Positions 12,601 through 21,193 of a stretch of 64,000 nt of DNA are shown here, in pieces (within the stretch, counting starts at the first letter, position 1; each line of letters begins with the position of its first letter). Origin of the DNA: Stentor roeselii (taxonomy: Eukaryota > Ciliophora > Heterotrichea > Heterotrichida > Stentoridae); assembly GCA_006503475.1 (NCBI GenBank), contig RSEH01000190.1, positions 28,666 through 92,665 of the forward strand. The letters are read 5' to 3'. Position numbers and translations under genes: made by a program. The notes beneath the pieces are model-generated. The model had not been told where the DNA came from, searched no databases, and saw nothing but the letters and a program-made list of their open reading frames with translations.

Positions 12601-15600
12601 TGCAAGTATTTCCTTCGTAGTACTCTTCAGGAAAGCAAGGCCATAAAGTTGGAATAATTGAAAGAAAGTCATCATTGTTTTCAAGGGAAGTTATTGAGTA
12701 TGTAAAAGAATACACCCATGATCTTAGTGTAGAAGTTGCAGTGCTTATCATTAAATTTCCATCAATATCTAAAAAACTTCCAGGAAATGAAGTATCTTGT
12801 CTTTCTTCATTTAAAAATAGAGATATTTTCACGTTATCACCATCAATGTCAACTGTTAAAGTAAGCAAGTTCCATGTATTTAAACAGGCTTTATTTTGGT
12901 TAACCTGTTTTTCAACCCCGCCTTCTAGAACTATTTTAATAATAACATTAATATCAGTGATCTCTATTCCAAGTTTCGGCTTGTAAAGAAATACTCCTGT
13001 AGTGTAAGGGTGCACCCAGGACTTGATACTGAAAATATTAGACAGAAGAAGTGGAATTATTGATTCAAGATACAAAGTTTTTAAATAAAGACCTCTTTTG
13101 TATCCGAAAATTTGACTTGGAGTGGCTTGGGCAACAGGACTTGTTTGGATTATGTTGAAGAAGTCGGAAAGAATATCGGTGTTTAACTTGGTTGTTGAAG
13201 TTAAAAATCTGTTGAAGTCAATATTGAACTTTTGATGACCTATTGAGAGACAATCAGGATTTTGTTCGGTGTAAAGGTAAGGACAAACTGAAGTGCATTT
13301 TTGATTTAGGTTGAATTTGCAGGTAGAACATCCTAAATGGGTTATAGTTGTACAAGATGTGCATGAATTGTGACATGATTCACATTTGTCTTTATTACGA
13401 GCATATCCTTGCAAGCATGAGCAGTTATGGGTGTTAATATCCCCTTTTTCAATACATCTACTGCAATAAGAAGAGAAATTATCACAAGCAGCACAATTAG
13501 GAGATGAACAAAGTGTGCAAGTATCTACATATCTGCAGGTACTACACTGAGAAAGACAAGGTTTGCATTCTCCAGAAACATCCATCATTGATAACGAGCA
13601 AGTCCATATCTCAATATCAGCTCTGATATTTAAATATTGATTAGTTTCAAGTAAATATGCTAGATATTGAATTCTATAAATCCATCCTTGATAGAAATTA
13701 TTATTCAAACGAAGGATAACAATAGGTTGTTTCGTGTCAAGGAAATGAGGAATATTTCGAGTTCCTAACAACTCATTTTCCAGCCAAACATTATAAACGC
13801 CATTTGATGCTGAGGCTTCATATGTCATTGTAATTAACACCCAGCTATTAAAATCTATATTTTTCTCTTCACTGTTCAAATTAACACCATTCAAAGTAAT
13901 ATATTTCTCATAAAATCCTAATGAAAATCTATTCAAAACATTCAATACTGAACCTTTTTCAGGTTTCACTAAAAACTGAATCGTAAATTTATTAGAAAAC
14001 ATGAAACTCGTTGCAGAATTTAAAGTAGATAAACTATTCATCAGTATTCCTCGAGCATATGCGATTTTAGGTATAATAAGTGCGTTATTCTCTTTATAAT
14101 TAAAGGAAAGGTTAGGATCAGTTGTTGTAAAAGGATTATTCAGCCTGTTGAATTCAAGTAAAAAGCTGTTGCCAAGGCGAGGATTGCAAGAAAACTTCCC
14201 AAAAGAATCAAGAATTTTTTCGTAATAATTCGGACAATCATGTGTGCATAGTTCATTTAAAGTGCCTGCACAAGTCGAGCATCCCAGATAAGTTCCATCA
14301 GTGCAGGTTGCACATTGACTGGAGCATGAAGAGCAGAATCCGTTGTTTAGGTAAAACCTGTCCCTGCATCTAGTGCATGTGTTTCCATTTGTTCCAGTAC
14401 AGTCAGCACACATGATGACCTGGCATCCCCAGCACTGATTATCTCTTGAATACATTCCAACATCACAAAAACATTTCCCATCATTATCCATTGAAGCACC
14501 ACTTGCACAACTTATGCATGTATTCGGTGACTGTGAAGAACATTCAACGCACAGCGGTTGACAAGGGTAGCAATTTTCATTTAACTGATAATAACTTTGT
14601 CTGCAAACACAGATGTCGCCTTCCCGTCTTGCATTCTCAGCGCAAGAGTTGCAGGATAATTCTGTGTCTTTTTCGCAGTTTCGACATAATGGATGATAGC
14701 ATATTGAACAGTTGGTACTGAATCGACATGTTGTACATGATGGGCTGCATTGAAAGCACTCATCGATTAACTGGTATTTACCTATTCCACAAAACCAGGT
14801 ATCTATATATGAATACTCAAAATCAAACACCATTGAATTTTGATTTAATCCTATTTTATAAACCCAAAAACTATTTATAAAATCCCCAAATATTGTAGTA
14901 CTCTGATTAGAACTTTTAAAAAAATTTTGAGAACTAGGTGTTGATTCAAATTGATTGGGAGAATCTTGCTCTTTAAATTCAATAGAAAACAAAGAATTTT
15001 GAATCACTGCAGAAATTTTAAGATTAATCCAATATTCAGGATAAATTCTTGTAAAACTTTTCTTTATCAGTCCATTGAAAGTGAGAATTGAAATCGAATA
15101 TTGACTAATATCTACACTTATTGAAAGTTCTGTTCCAAATGAAGAAACTCGATTAATAAATGTAACTTTTTCTGGTAACTTAACCCAAGCAGCCAATTGA
15201 AAAATAGGACTAATAATAAAAGAGCTGGTATCAATTCTTTTAGTATACCAACCTCTTTTATACTGAAAGGTACTACCTGGAGCTGCTAACATAGAAATAG
15301 TTGAATTTGTAGAATTCATATTCAAGGTGTTAAAATCCCATTCAACATATTGAGGACTTCCTTCTTGTAGAAAGCAAACCCCGTTGAGATCATTAAAAAG
15401 AAGAGGGCAACCTCGAATACAAATGCCATTAAATAAGTTATATCCAGGAAAACATGAAGTACACTTATCCAAAGCGTTTAAACTGCATGAAACACAATTC
15501 AAAGGACAAGTACTTAAACAGCCTCTATCATCTAAACATCCAATGCAATTGCAAGTAACACATCCACCTGCTGAAACATAACTCATCAAATTACAAACAC

Positions 15601-17986
15601 TTAATACTCCTGAATCAATTCCATTTAAACTGAATTCATTACTAATCATGTTGTAGTAGTTAAGATCACTATATCCATAGTTATACAAAAGGAAAGTCGC
15701 AGTTAAATCAGTTTTAATTTTAAAACTCATCCGAATTCTACTTAAAGTTGTAGAATTATCATAAAAGAAAATTTCTTTAATAGTTCCATTCACCTGGACA
15801 TACTGGGTGTAAAGTCTTGCAAGATTCGCCTGAGGATGAAAAACATTCCAGATGTTTTCAACAGTTCTCTTCGAAATAGCTGTCCAATGTTCATTAACAA
15901 GAACGTTAATCCCTAACACCTTCAAAAAAAACCCATCAAAAATAAAAGAATAAATTTCATCAAAATAATCATGAAAAAATCCAATCGCTATTTTTCCAGA
16001 AGTTATTATTTTTATCCACATTCCTTGATTTAATTCAGGCATCATGAAATAAGATTCAATAGAAGATACAAATGAACTACTTGAAAAAAATATTCCTCTT
16101 GAAGGGATGAACCTTGGGGCGTTTCCTTCAATTGAAATGAAAGATAAACTTGAATGGTTACTTGAAATGGCTCCATTGAACTTAACTAAACGAATTTCAT
16201 TTATTTTTGAACAGTTTCCAGAAAGATCTGCTTCAGTGAGTATAGGACAAGAATCATAACAATACCCTTTAAACCGGTAATTAAAACATGTAAGACATTC
16301 AAAGTACTTCCCACTTCCACAGTTGATACATGCAGGATCAGCACAAAAATTACAATCATTGAAACTTCTACAGTTCATAATACTCTCTCCACATAACTCT
16401 GCTTGATTCGAGGTCTTGTTAAAGAAATAACCTAATTCATAAGTTTCAGGACATGCATGGGTTGAATAGCTTTGAACACTACAAGGAAAGGACAACATTG
16501 GAAGGTAAAACCGGATTTCATTGTCAAGTGAAGCAAGAAAGAGAAACATCCATCCTTTAAAGAGCCTTTGTCCTTTTCCAACATAAAAAGACCCTTCTAA
16601 AGTAGGAGTATCAGATGAAGAGAAAAATGAATCAGTACTATTTATACTATTTATCCATTCATTTTTCATTGCTTTTATCTTGAAAGTAAATGAATCTTTT
16701 ATTATCAGGAAACTTATGAAGAACCATTGATTTTTTTTTAATTCAATGATTGACATGGTACCTGTGTAACTTGTTGGGGTATAAGAAAATATTGCACTTA
16801 AATAGTTTATTGATAAATCGAAGTTATCTCCTGAAAATAAGCCGATGTTTTCTAAATGATCTGGCCTTATCCAGAAGGAAAAACAAGATTGAAGATAGAA
16901 GTAAGTGATATTTGATTGTAAAGTGTAGAAATTCGTTACTCCATTGAAGTACCTTCCTCGGTTTACTCCATATAAGGCCTGTTCAGAACTAGGTATTAGT
17001 TTATTAATAGTCCCTCCATCAGAAATAGTGTCACTTAAAGTATCAAAAGAAAATATCATCGCTTTTTTATTACTTTTTAAACAAGTTGTTGAAGACTCTT
17101 CCTGATAATAAAAAATTGGGCAAGTGGTTTTACTAGTAATCTTTAAATTTTCAATAACAACTTCAAGTTTTCTATGTTTTTCTTCATTCATCTGACAGCA
17201 CTTCAAAAAGCAGTTGTTTCCAAAGCACATTAAACATTCACTGCTCTGCAAATTCTGACAAATCTCGATTTTTTCAAATTTTCCAGAATTTTCATGATTA
17301 AAAACACGAAATTCCTTTAAAAGTCCAACAAAAAGTTCCCCTCCAACAAAAAAGTCAATTTTTTCCATAAAAAAATCAAAATCCTCAGAAATTTCTTCAG
17401 TTCTTCTATTTTCATTAATCATAATTTTTAGCTCCATTGATTTTTTTTTCCTTTTCACATTGAGGACCAGGTGAATCGATTGGAAACCCAAATCAAAAAC
17501 TGTTGTTTTACTGAATGTTTTAATTGAAAGGGTCCTTTTATTAAGACTTTGAGATACCCAGACTTTTATGTTGCCTGAAGAATCACTGGTTATTGTTCCT
17601 GGAGAAAGAGGCAACACTTTTAGCTCCAGGGTAAAGACTGGGGAAAGAGAAATTTTTTGCTTATTTAGGATCATCGTTGAGTTTGAGATTGCTAGTCCTT
17701 CTTCTGTATGGACTGGACTAAAAATGATTGAAGTTCCGGATATTAGGCTGGAGAATGGGACTTTTGAGAGATTTGGTAAGGAAGAGGATTCTGAGAAGTC
17801 GAGGATTAAGGGTGACCTCATTCGACATTCAGAGCCTTCGATCTCAAACCCACTCGGGCAGTACCCAAGACAGATCCCCTGAACCCAAACTCCTTTCAAG
17901 CACTCCAATTTCTCAATAACCTCATCCCTCTGATAATCCATCTCACCTATGACAAATCTAAAAAAACTAATCAGCCAAATAAACAT
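6641..17986 (-). CDS. Giant polycystin-1-like receptor: LamG-like/Cys-rich modules, REJ, GPS, about five TM segments
   Basis: 3781 residues, starting with a short hydrophobic signal-like stretch (MFIWLISFFRFVIG) and ending in TAA. Residues about 60-2450 alternate large beta-sandwich (LamG/ConA-like) modules with CxxC-rich growth-factor-receptor/furin-like segments. Modules begin near residues 309, 597, 880, 1274, 1585, 1907 and 2205 and most carry an RG-x-Y/F-x signature (NRGRYFNG, LRGVYFNG, KRGLYFNR); a more divergent one precedes them. From about 2620 follow REJ/PKD-like beta domains, an alpha-helical stalk around 3150-3300, then a GPS autoproteolysis-type motif (about 3405-3440, with CECSHLSFF). 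About five membrane helices follow (near 3475, 3585, 3630, 3675, 3710) and a basic tail. Polycystin-1 has this REJ-GPS-TM order, but with a PLAT domain and eleven TMs, both absent or reduced here. Probable cell-surface adhesion or mechanosensory receptor (inference). A decayed copy of its C-terminal part lies at 37450-39030. Confidence 0.8.
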   Translation of the reverse strand: MFIWLISFFRFVIGEMDYQRDEVIEKLECLKGVWVQGICLGYCPSGFEIEGSECRMRSPLILDFSESSSLPNLSKVPFSSLISGTSIIFSPVHTEEGLAISNSTMILNKQKISLSPVFTLELKVLPLSPGTITSDSSGNIKVWVSQSLNKRTLSIKTFSKTTVFDLGFQSIHLVLNVKRKKKSMELKIMINENRRTEEISEDFDFFMEKIDFFVGGELFVGLLKEFRVFNHENSGKFEKIEICQNLQSSECLMCFGNNCFLKCCQMNEEKHRKLEVVIENLKITSKTTCPIFYYQEESSTTCLKSNKKAMIFSFDTLSDTISDGGTINKLIPSSEQALYGVNRGRYFNGVTNFYTLQSNITYFYLQSCFSFWIRPDHLENIGLFSGDNFDLSINYLSAIFSYTPTSYTGTMSIIELKKNQWFFISFLIIKDSFTFKIKAMKNEWINSINSTDSFFSSSDTPTLEGSFYVGKGQRLFKGWMFLFLASLDNEIRFYLPMLSFPCSVQSYSTHACPETYELGYFFNKTSNQAELCGESIMNCRSFNDCNFCADPACINCGSGKYFECLTCFNYRFKGYCYDSCPILTEADLSGNCSKINEIRLVKFNGAISSNHSSLSFISIEGNAPRFIPSRGIFFSSSSFVSSIESYFMMPELNQGMWIKIITSGKIAIGFFHDYFDEIYSFIFDGFFLKVLGINVLVNEHWTAISKRTVENIWNVFHPQANLARLYTQYVQVNGTIKEIFFYDNSTTLSRIRMSFKIKTDLTATFLLYNYGYSDLNYYNMISNEFSLNGIDSGVLSVCNLMSYVSAGGCVTCNCIGCLDDRGCLSTCPLNCVSCSLNALDKCTSCFPGYNLFNGICIRGCPLLFNDLNGVCFLQEGSPQYVEWDFNTLNMNSTNSTISMLAAPGSTFQYKRGWYTKRIDTSSFIISPIFQLAAWVKLPEKVTFINRVSSFGTELSISVDISQYSISILTFNGLIKKSFTRIYPEYWINLKISAVIQNSLFSIEFKEQDSPNQFESTPSSQNFFKSSNQSTTIFGDFINSFWVYKIGLNQNSMVFDFEYSYIDTWFCGIGKYQLIDECFQCSPSCTTCRFSTNCSICYHPLCRNCEKDTELSCNSCAENARREGDICVCRQSYYQLNENCYPCQPLCVECSSQSPNTCISCASGASMDNDGKCFCDVGMYSRDNQCWGCQVIMCADCTGTNGNTCTRCRDRFYLNNGFCSSCSSQCATCTDGTYLGCSTCAGTLNELCTHDCPNYYEKILDSFGKFSCNPRLGNSFLLEFNRLNNPFTTTDPNLSFNYKENNALIIPKIAYARGILMNSLSTLNSATSFMFSNKFTIQFLVKPEKGSVLNVLNRFSLGFYEKYITLNGVNLNSEEKNIDFNSWVLITMTYEASASNGVYNVWLENELLGTRNIPHFLDTKQPIVILRLNNNFYQGWIYRIQYLAYLLETNQYLNIRADIEIWTCSLSMMDVSGECKPCLSQCSTCRYVDTCTLCSSPNCAACDNFSSYCSRCIEKGDINTHNCSCLQGYARNKDKCESCHNSCTSCTTITHLGCSTCKFNLNQKCTSVCPYLYTEQNPDCLSIGHQKFNIDFNRFLTSTTKLNTDILSDFFNIIQTSPVAQATPSQIFGYKRGLYLKTLYLESIIPLLLSNIFSIKSWVHPYTTGVFLYKPKLGIEITDINVIIKIVLEGGVEKQVNQNKACLNTWNLLTLTVDIDGDNVKISLFLNEERQDTSFPGSFLDIDGNLMISTATSTLRSWVYSFTYSITSLENNDDFLSIIPTLWPCFPEEYYEGNTCKKCMLTCLTCRYSDTCSLCSNILCDSCDSFDSTSCKKCSPEAIYAESNCVCPEGKVNFGSKCLPCHPACKTCNDASYSSCTSCYITLNHFCTVKCPLFYKQVDTSCIASEMTSARIIFNQLDGIFQTENPDLSFIYASKEPPLIGYLRGVYFNGSQLTGPEFSMFSNIFSISMWINSRSLGRVLEKPSFFIETSRKKLSISITLQNQVFSFSLNNNFNIDTWSFLFVSVKSEQGQPLTISIRQDTFFSEEKVNDYYLDWPSSFSIGSGIIGWIYSFNYWSEAVNFNDLSDVLMIGSFLWNCRPFYYFNGKSCSACPNLCNCRRPNDCRPCNDEYCDVCSNSESTCLRCMEKSIWVEESGKCARCLPRYEGCSYLMESDQNCIRPFFKNYDGTCLSYCGDGDLSDDWKCNRNDVRVFSFTFNRVSNVITSGKYQMYMGLDDSFWPKYDNLDPFLLYKRGLYFNRSSATLGTPQKPSTLRVSNTHTFELFLNPLNPGQLLSLSDEKFPFISLSHQITSKSPQLFLSYMITDTFSSSNLNHSSPITPGLWYHFRWSLDFTSNKLTLRTYLNNEEIEIKAEINSIFNQPLTSYFFLGGRIVSSFTGYIYRVSFFNFLVNNFDPLDSCSGSECLEMNEFLSSCLFNEFPGPQLRCGRCRVECLTGCSSEVNCNIHPDPLCKTFQFLNENCTQCVDGSVSKTFPCACAEGADYDIRSNSCRCPGIQKIYQDKCDNCTRWLQQGEVSGYFDNSFMQVIINFEVPVIKVPCKALFNESVIFKLGAGFSCIFSENLKVLTIVLGKGNTLKEETISFLEKSLIGTRQECGFNSTFVSVSLKFSAEFPTPKAIISVPDTILLNCQNLTVDGSLSTGKLLDDLQYQWEFVLNDKEIPELSKKGISIYPIPRDLLEEGTILITLTVKNRFDYQDSTTSKVLLTTENKITVLFEQVNENSCKQSSPCQFSIKSIDTCSKNPLFNYSWKLKNQKEISADFDKFWALQTVPTSVKIPENFFLPGILKFELTVTETLSKAESISQLNIKILPSDLIISTDRIGGFVSSLEDLTISSLILNPLPENTNFQFTWECFLLGRPCKFQFTNNKSIVTIPRTFLQSQALDKLVLTVTLNYQLDQETSEFISSSLSLALKIVSWKVAKVQIVEALTSTEKRVFKISEKLTFKAIYEETDVFSFSWRVEGKDSIFITPTDQVYIGIDPSGLVQGESYKLVLEMTSESGSSSEYYYDFTMNSPPKFGIFSVTPNEGTELETEFYFLTNDWQDTEKNYPLLYNFGYIQENISFILIPTSISNSAKLILPYKGEKLTVFTKVFDSLGDYSEETLTVTIKKQDQSKIDEFLKKTSNSLNQVRFDLLPNVLSNILSASLNRRSDTETFPELDTKLQETLFLIQEKVSSLIELSMASPELIDLTSSLLQDLTQNPNLRSEENLNKTTQLIHQLLNQTDHLGLTKDQAENLLDSVDNSVKMKLSALYNQTASMDSLHQVLNNVNSGMMKKMIPGQKNQLETNQMTMQSLVFNDYTSGAQLKTEGLASVNVPSEVFQQMAGGLKIGMHFSTVKLDSTGESESVPDVLSISVFQEGLLKDVSLKTSKFLLEVPVVSVETVKKPACVFLNESYQWDSFGCTVVEVKTFSIICECSHLSFFSAGEGTEGGGFFPSNNFAQTTDFKSLKDLNATSALGFYVCGTLLVAYVIIAILVGSKDAEDMKEIIKQIDNQNVLKVVEAQEQSLHISQNDEAIMVDSDIAEGEMLDPKKEENIIIKARVRIKNLIHNHKFLRIFFLFDPNAFRLSTCTMIFTVLIGKMYFIGLFYDGGGGEEATTIREAISGYTFRDFLVMVYSTIIMFCIEVVVAYLTKNNPVNIKWSKDENVRIIKQNRWRRIGCLAFCWPLMIWFSWSIAMFAMNLDISVSYKWIVTTVTGYIGDFFFMPGFEYLLMKWIFPNLGVILQIRVCFYKCFEKRKKRKVESESMDELGSREGTEKQDIR

Positions 17987-18063
17987 TTATATAAACCATA
18001 AAAATTATCTCAAATTTAAAAAAGCCCAAAAATGCTAAATACCTAACCCCATCCTCCATCAGA

Positions 18064-18140
18064 ACCCAAAACCTAAAAATCAAAAAGCCCAAAACCTAAA
18101 AATCAAAAACCCAAAACCTAAAAATAAAAAAACCCAAAAA
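18064..18140. repeat. A/C-rich simple repeat, about 22-bp unit
   Basis: Three to four imperfect copies of a CCCAAAACCTAAAAATCAAA-type unit lie in the 270-bp gap between the start of the minus-strand receptor gene and the tRNA. On the receptor's sense strand this is a G/T-rich tract just upstream of its start. It could be promoter-proximal low-complexity DNA; no specific role can be read. Confidence 0.6.
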
Positions 18141-18256
18141 TCTCAAAAAAACTTTCAAAAAAATAAAAAAATCCAAAACTCTAAAAAAAACTCAAAATTT
18201 CTAAATCCCAAAACCTCCAAATCAGATATAAAATAAAACTCTCTTCATTTCAATCA

Positions 18257-18329
18257 GCTTCCATAGCTCAGTAGGTAGAGCATTAGGCTGTTAACCTAAA
18301 GGTCAGTGGTTCAAGCCCACTTGGTAGCG
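18257..18329 (+). tRNA. tRNA-Asn(GTT): tRNA-Asn (anticodon GTT)
   Basis: 73 nt fold as a cloverleaf. The acceptor stem GCTTCCA pairs with TGGTAGC (one T-T mismatch), discriminator G. The D arm is AGCTCAGTAGGTAGAGC. The anticodon stem is TTAGG/CCTAA with loop CTGTTAA, so the anticodon is GTT. The T arm is AGTGG-TTCAAGC-CCACT. The A box (TAGCTCAGTAGG) and B box (GGTTCAAGCCC) are internal Pol III promoter elements. No intron, and CCA is not encoded, as usual in eukaryotes. Confidence 0.96.
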
Positions 18330-18336
18330 TTTTTTT
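18330..18336 (+). terminator. Pol III terminator after tRNA-Asn
   Basis: A run of seven T residues begins immediately after the discriminator base, the standard RNA polymerase III stop signal. The next protein start is only 28 bases further on. Confidence 0.85.
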
Positions 18337-18364
18337 CTATCAAATGATTGAAAGATAATCTTGA

Positions 18365-18943
18365 ATGGCCAGTTTAAGTCTTCTTCTAAACATCTTTCGT
18401 TTCTCAGCAATGTTAGCATCTTTCGCTTTTTTAAACGACTTGTCGACATACCTGAAACTTGCATTGGCTTCAACTGTTGGATACAGTTTTTCAGTTGTTT
18501 TTGTTCCTCAGTCGTTCTTCGGCGTGATTTGCCACAAGTGCATCAGTCATGTGCCCAGTACAGCGCTTTTAGTCCTTACGACTGACGTGGAAACCCGCTT
18601 TAGACCTGTTCTTCTTATCCTGTGCACCGTGCAGTACCTCGGCCTTTGGCTTGAGATGTACGCGAATGTCTTTACCTTGAAGCTTAAACGTGAAATATCT
18701 ACGAAAAGTCCTCCAAGATTTTTAGATGAGATGCTTTATCTCGCACATGATGTAAGAAAAAAATAGACTTTTTTAGCTGTTCATATCTCTTGTAAGACTG
18801 GAATCGCTTTCAGTCATTTTGAGGAAAATCCGGCTTATTTTGGACTTTTTGGACTTTTTTTGATTAGGAATTTGGTTAATCTTGGAAATTTGTTGAAAAG
18901 TGTCTGGAGTATTGTTGAACTGGAACCGAAGAAGAAAAATTAG
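18365..18943 (+). CDS. Small multi-pass membrane protein, two exons (not recognised)
   Basis: Spliced product of 187 residues: exon 1 is 18365-18751 and exon 2 is 18767-18943, ending in TAG. Without splicing the frame stops at 18766 inside the intron's own TAG. Removing GTAAGAAAAAAATAG keeps phase and opens 58 more codons (TFLAVHISCKTGIAFSH onward) to a basic KKKN end. The protein is hydrophobic, with probable membrane segments around residues 5-25, 33-55, 75-100 and in the exon 2 region 145-175, and conserved-looking RFRP and LYLAHD motifs. I do not recognise the family. The arrangement faintly recalls PEX11-type or CDP-alcohol transferase C-terminal regions, but no catalytic motif is visible. 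It lies between the tRNA and the dehydrogenase gene, same strand as both. Confidence 0.7.
18752..18766 (+). other. 15-nt spliceosomal intron
   Basis: GTAAGAAAAAAATAG: GT donor with GTAA start and AG acceptor, exactly 15 nt, between codons (phase 0). Its terminal TAG is in frame, so an unspliced mRNA would be truncated by about a third. Removing it opens a continuous frame to 18943. Confidence 0.85.
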
Positions 18944-19003
18944 GATTAGATAATTATCGAATTTTTTAAGATTTGTTGAAAAATCAGGCATTTTTAGGTT
19001 ATA

Positions 19004-19771
19004 ATGAAACTGGAAGGAAAAGTCGCCATTGTCACTGGAGGAGCTTCTGGACTTGGGGAGGCTGCTGTTAGGGAGTTTATTAAATTTGGAGCCAAAGTTG
19101 CAATCTGGGACTTGACTCAGGATCTTGGAGTTAAACTTGTGCAAGAGCTGGGAAGTAATTCTTTTTTTATTAGGGTGGATGTTACTTCGGAGGAATCTGT
19201 GAAGAATGCCTTGGCTGAAACTGTTTCTAGATTTGGAAAGGTTGATGTTTTGTTGAACTCTGCTGGAATTTTGATTGGTAGGATGATTGTCACAGCGAAG
19301 ACAGTCCACCCACTAGAAGACTTCGAAAGAGTGATCCGAGTAAACCTAACCGGCACATTCAACGTGAGTCGTCTAGTCGCTAAGCAGATGTCAACTCAAG
19401 CAGAAATCGAAGGAGAGCGAGGAGTGATAATTCACGTGGCAAGCATAGCAGCCTTCGAAGGTCAAAGAGGCCAATGCGCTTATTCCGCAAGCAAAGGGGG
19501 AGTAGTAGGTCTGACACTTCCAATGGCAAGAGACCTTCAAAGTTACAAGATTCGAGTCAATTCGATGGCTCCAGGTCTTTTCGCAGGGACTCGAATATTC
19601 CCCAACGGGCATAACAAGGACCTTTTATCACCAATGATTAAAGAAATTCCCTCTGGAAGGACAGGACATCATCATGAATTCGCTCATGCTGCAAGGTTCT
19701 TAGTTGAAAACAGTTATATGAATGGAGCTGTCCTTAGATGTGACGGAGGCATTAGACTTCCTAATATTTAG
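19004..19771 (+). CDS. HSD17B10: Short-chain dehydrogenase, HSD17B10-type 3-hydroxyacyl-CoA dehydrogenase
   Basis: 255 residues, about the length of human HSD17B10 (261). Classical SDR landmarks are all present: TGGASGLG at 11-18 for the NAD-binding turn, DVTS at 59-62, NSAG at 85-88, catalytic Ser147 and Tyr160-Lys164 (YSASK). The stretch VIIHVASIAAFEGQRGQCAY and the PGLFAGT loop are particularly like type 10 17-beta-hydroxysteroid/2-methyl-3-hydroxybutyryl-CoA dehydrogenase, a mitochondrial NAD enzyme of isoleucine and fatty-acid breakdown that also serves in mitochondrial RNase P in animals. No clear N-terminal presequence, as in the human enzyme, whose own N-terminus targets it. A start at 19004 gives a canonical N-terminus (KLEGKVAIVTG). 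Starts 60 bp after the upstream membrane-protein gene. Confidence 0.9.
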   Translation: MKLEGKVAIVTGGASGLGEAAVREFIKFGAKVAIWDLTQDLGVKLVQELGSNSFFIRVDVTSEESVKNALAETVSRFGKVDVLLNSAGILIGRMIVTAKTVHPLEDFERVIRVNLTGTFNVSRLVAKQMSTQAEIEGERGVIIHVASIAAFEGQRGQCAYSASKGGVVGLTLPMARDLQSYKIRVNSMAPGLFAGTRIFPNGHNKDLLSPMIKEIPSGRTGHHHEFAHAARFLVENSYMNGAVLRCDGGIRLPNI

Positions 19772-20368
19772 ATTAGATATTAAAAGATTCTTGAAAATTT
19801 TTATGGAAATTAATGTTTTGGGGAGTTTTCATTGATTTTAATGGAAAAATAAGGAGAATTTATTTTTTGGGGATTTGTGTTGGTTTTTAATTGGATTTGT
19901 TTTAGGGGTATTGTTTAGAAGGGTTTGGAAAAAGAATGAGGATTTTTGGTCGGAGCTTTGATTGTTACTTGAATTATCTTCGGGGTGTAAAATTTTAGAT
20001 GAGGGTTGCTTCTGGTAACAAATGAAATTAATATAAAATTATTATACAATACTTTAAGATTTCATATAAGATTACCTTTTCTATATATGTTCAGATTGTT
20101 TTAAGGCTTTGGTATGTGTTCAAAAGTGTTTGTATCGAGAGGGTGTTCCTTATTCCATGAAAGACAATCACGCGAGGTTCATTTTCACTAAAAAAATCCA
20201 GAAAAGCCCTAATAATGACCTCCCAATATCAAGACTAAAGTAAAAAAATTTCAAACAATGAACATCCATTAATTTTCCCATTAAAAACCAAAATCAAATA
20301 ACTCAACTTCAACATAATTCTAATCCAATCTTAATCCTTCAAAAAAATATTAAAACCAATCATAAAAT
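19772..20368. other. Spacer between convergent genes
   Basis: About 600 bp between the converging dehydrogenase (+) and COQ11-like (-) genes. It has G/T-rich then A/C-rich tracts and no open frame of note. No tRNA, snRNA or other RNA gene could be recognised, although the less AT-rich block around 20105-20200 stands out slightly from its surroundings. Confidence 0.5.
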
Positions 20369-21082
20369 CTAAAAATTTCTTCCAATTCTTTCAATATCAT
20401 CCACATCAAAAATACCAAACCTCAATTCAGGTTCAAACAAGCTCCTAACCGTGACCTTGGCAACGACTTCAACATCAAGTGACCTAGCAGGTACAAAATT
20501 CCTTCTAACCCACTCAAAGCCTACAGCCTTCCAAACTTTATCAGGAAGATGAAGAAGATCAACACCCAAAGCAATTCCTTTCAATTTCAAATGATTCTGA
20601 TCATACATAAACCCGGGTCTTATAATCGAATAAGGAATGCTTTCCTTGTTTTTCATCAAAAATTCCTCAACTTCTCTCTTAGTGTTGATATATCCAGGGG
20701 CAAAACATATTCCTCTCTCTGAACTCAAGTAAGCGAAAGGAATGTCTTTTCCTTTTATTTCGTTTAGAATGGTTAAAGCTGTATCACGATTCATTTGAAG
20801 ATAACTTCCGGAGTAATTCGCTTGTTGCCATGGAAACTTCTTTTCTAGAAGGACTCCGATTGAATGAACTACGCCTGAAACTTGAGGAAGAAGAGAAGAA
20901 TAAGATGATGGGTCTAATGCGTCGCCTTTTATGTAAGTCACTTCTTTTTGCCAGGCTTCTTTGAACTTCGGCTGGCCTGATCGAGAGATTGCGATTACTT
21001 TTAAGTTTTGGGATAAAGCGTATTTGCAGATTGAGGAACCTACGAACCCGTTTCCACCGAAGATTAAAAGGGTTTTAGACAT
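20369..21082 (-). CDS. COQ11/YLR290C-like NAD(P)-binding Rossmann protein
   Basis: 237 residues, TAG stop. It is an atypical extended SDR: dinucleotide-binding GGNGFVG at 9-15, then AISRSG, GDALDP and HSIGVLLE, and a preserved YxxxK pair (Tyr131, Lys135 in GYINTKRE) followed by IIRPGFMYD. This motif order is that of yeast Coq11 (YLR290C) and related NDUFA9-like mitochondrial proteins that associate with the coenzyme Q synthesis complex. The family is thought to bind cofactor and regulate or stabilise the CoQ synthome rather than carry out a well-defined reaction. There is no obvious mitochondrial presequence in the short N-terminus. Same strand as, and 111 bp downstream of, the next minus-strand gene. 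COQ11 is my best match; another mitochondrial atypical SDR is the alternative. Confidence 0.75.
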   Translation of the reverse strand: MSKTLLIFGGNGFVGSSICKYALSQNLKVIAISRSGQPKFKEAWQKEVTYIKGDALDPSSYSSLLPQVSGVVHSIGVLLEKKFPWQQANYSGSYLQMNRDTALTILNEIKGKDIPFAYLSSERGICFAPGYINTKREVEEFLMKNKESIPYSIIRPGFMYDQNHLKLKGIALGVDLLHLPDKVWKAVGFEWVRRNFVPARSLDVEVVAKVTVRSLFEPELRFGIFDVDDIERIGRNF

Positions 21083-21193
21083 TTACTTATTACTGGTAAG
21101 ATGGAGGCTTGTGGAAATGGGTTAGATTGATTCCTTAGTTAAAAAAATCAAGTTAAAAATAATCCACCTAAACCTCATCCCAATAATTATCCT

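Noticed and set aside
18365-18943. Phosphatidylinositol synthase or PEX11 assignment for the small membrane protein
   Set aside because: The resemblance is limited to hydrophobic pattern; the CDP-alcohol transferase catalytic motif is absent and PEX11 signatures are not clear.
18773-19309. 178-codon minus-strand open frame
   Set aside because: It lies opposite exon 2 of the membrane-protein gene and the N-terminus of the well-supported dehydrogenase, and its Ser/Asn-rich product has no signature.
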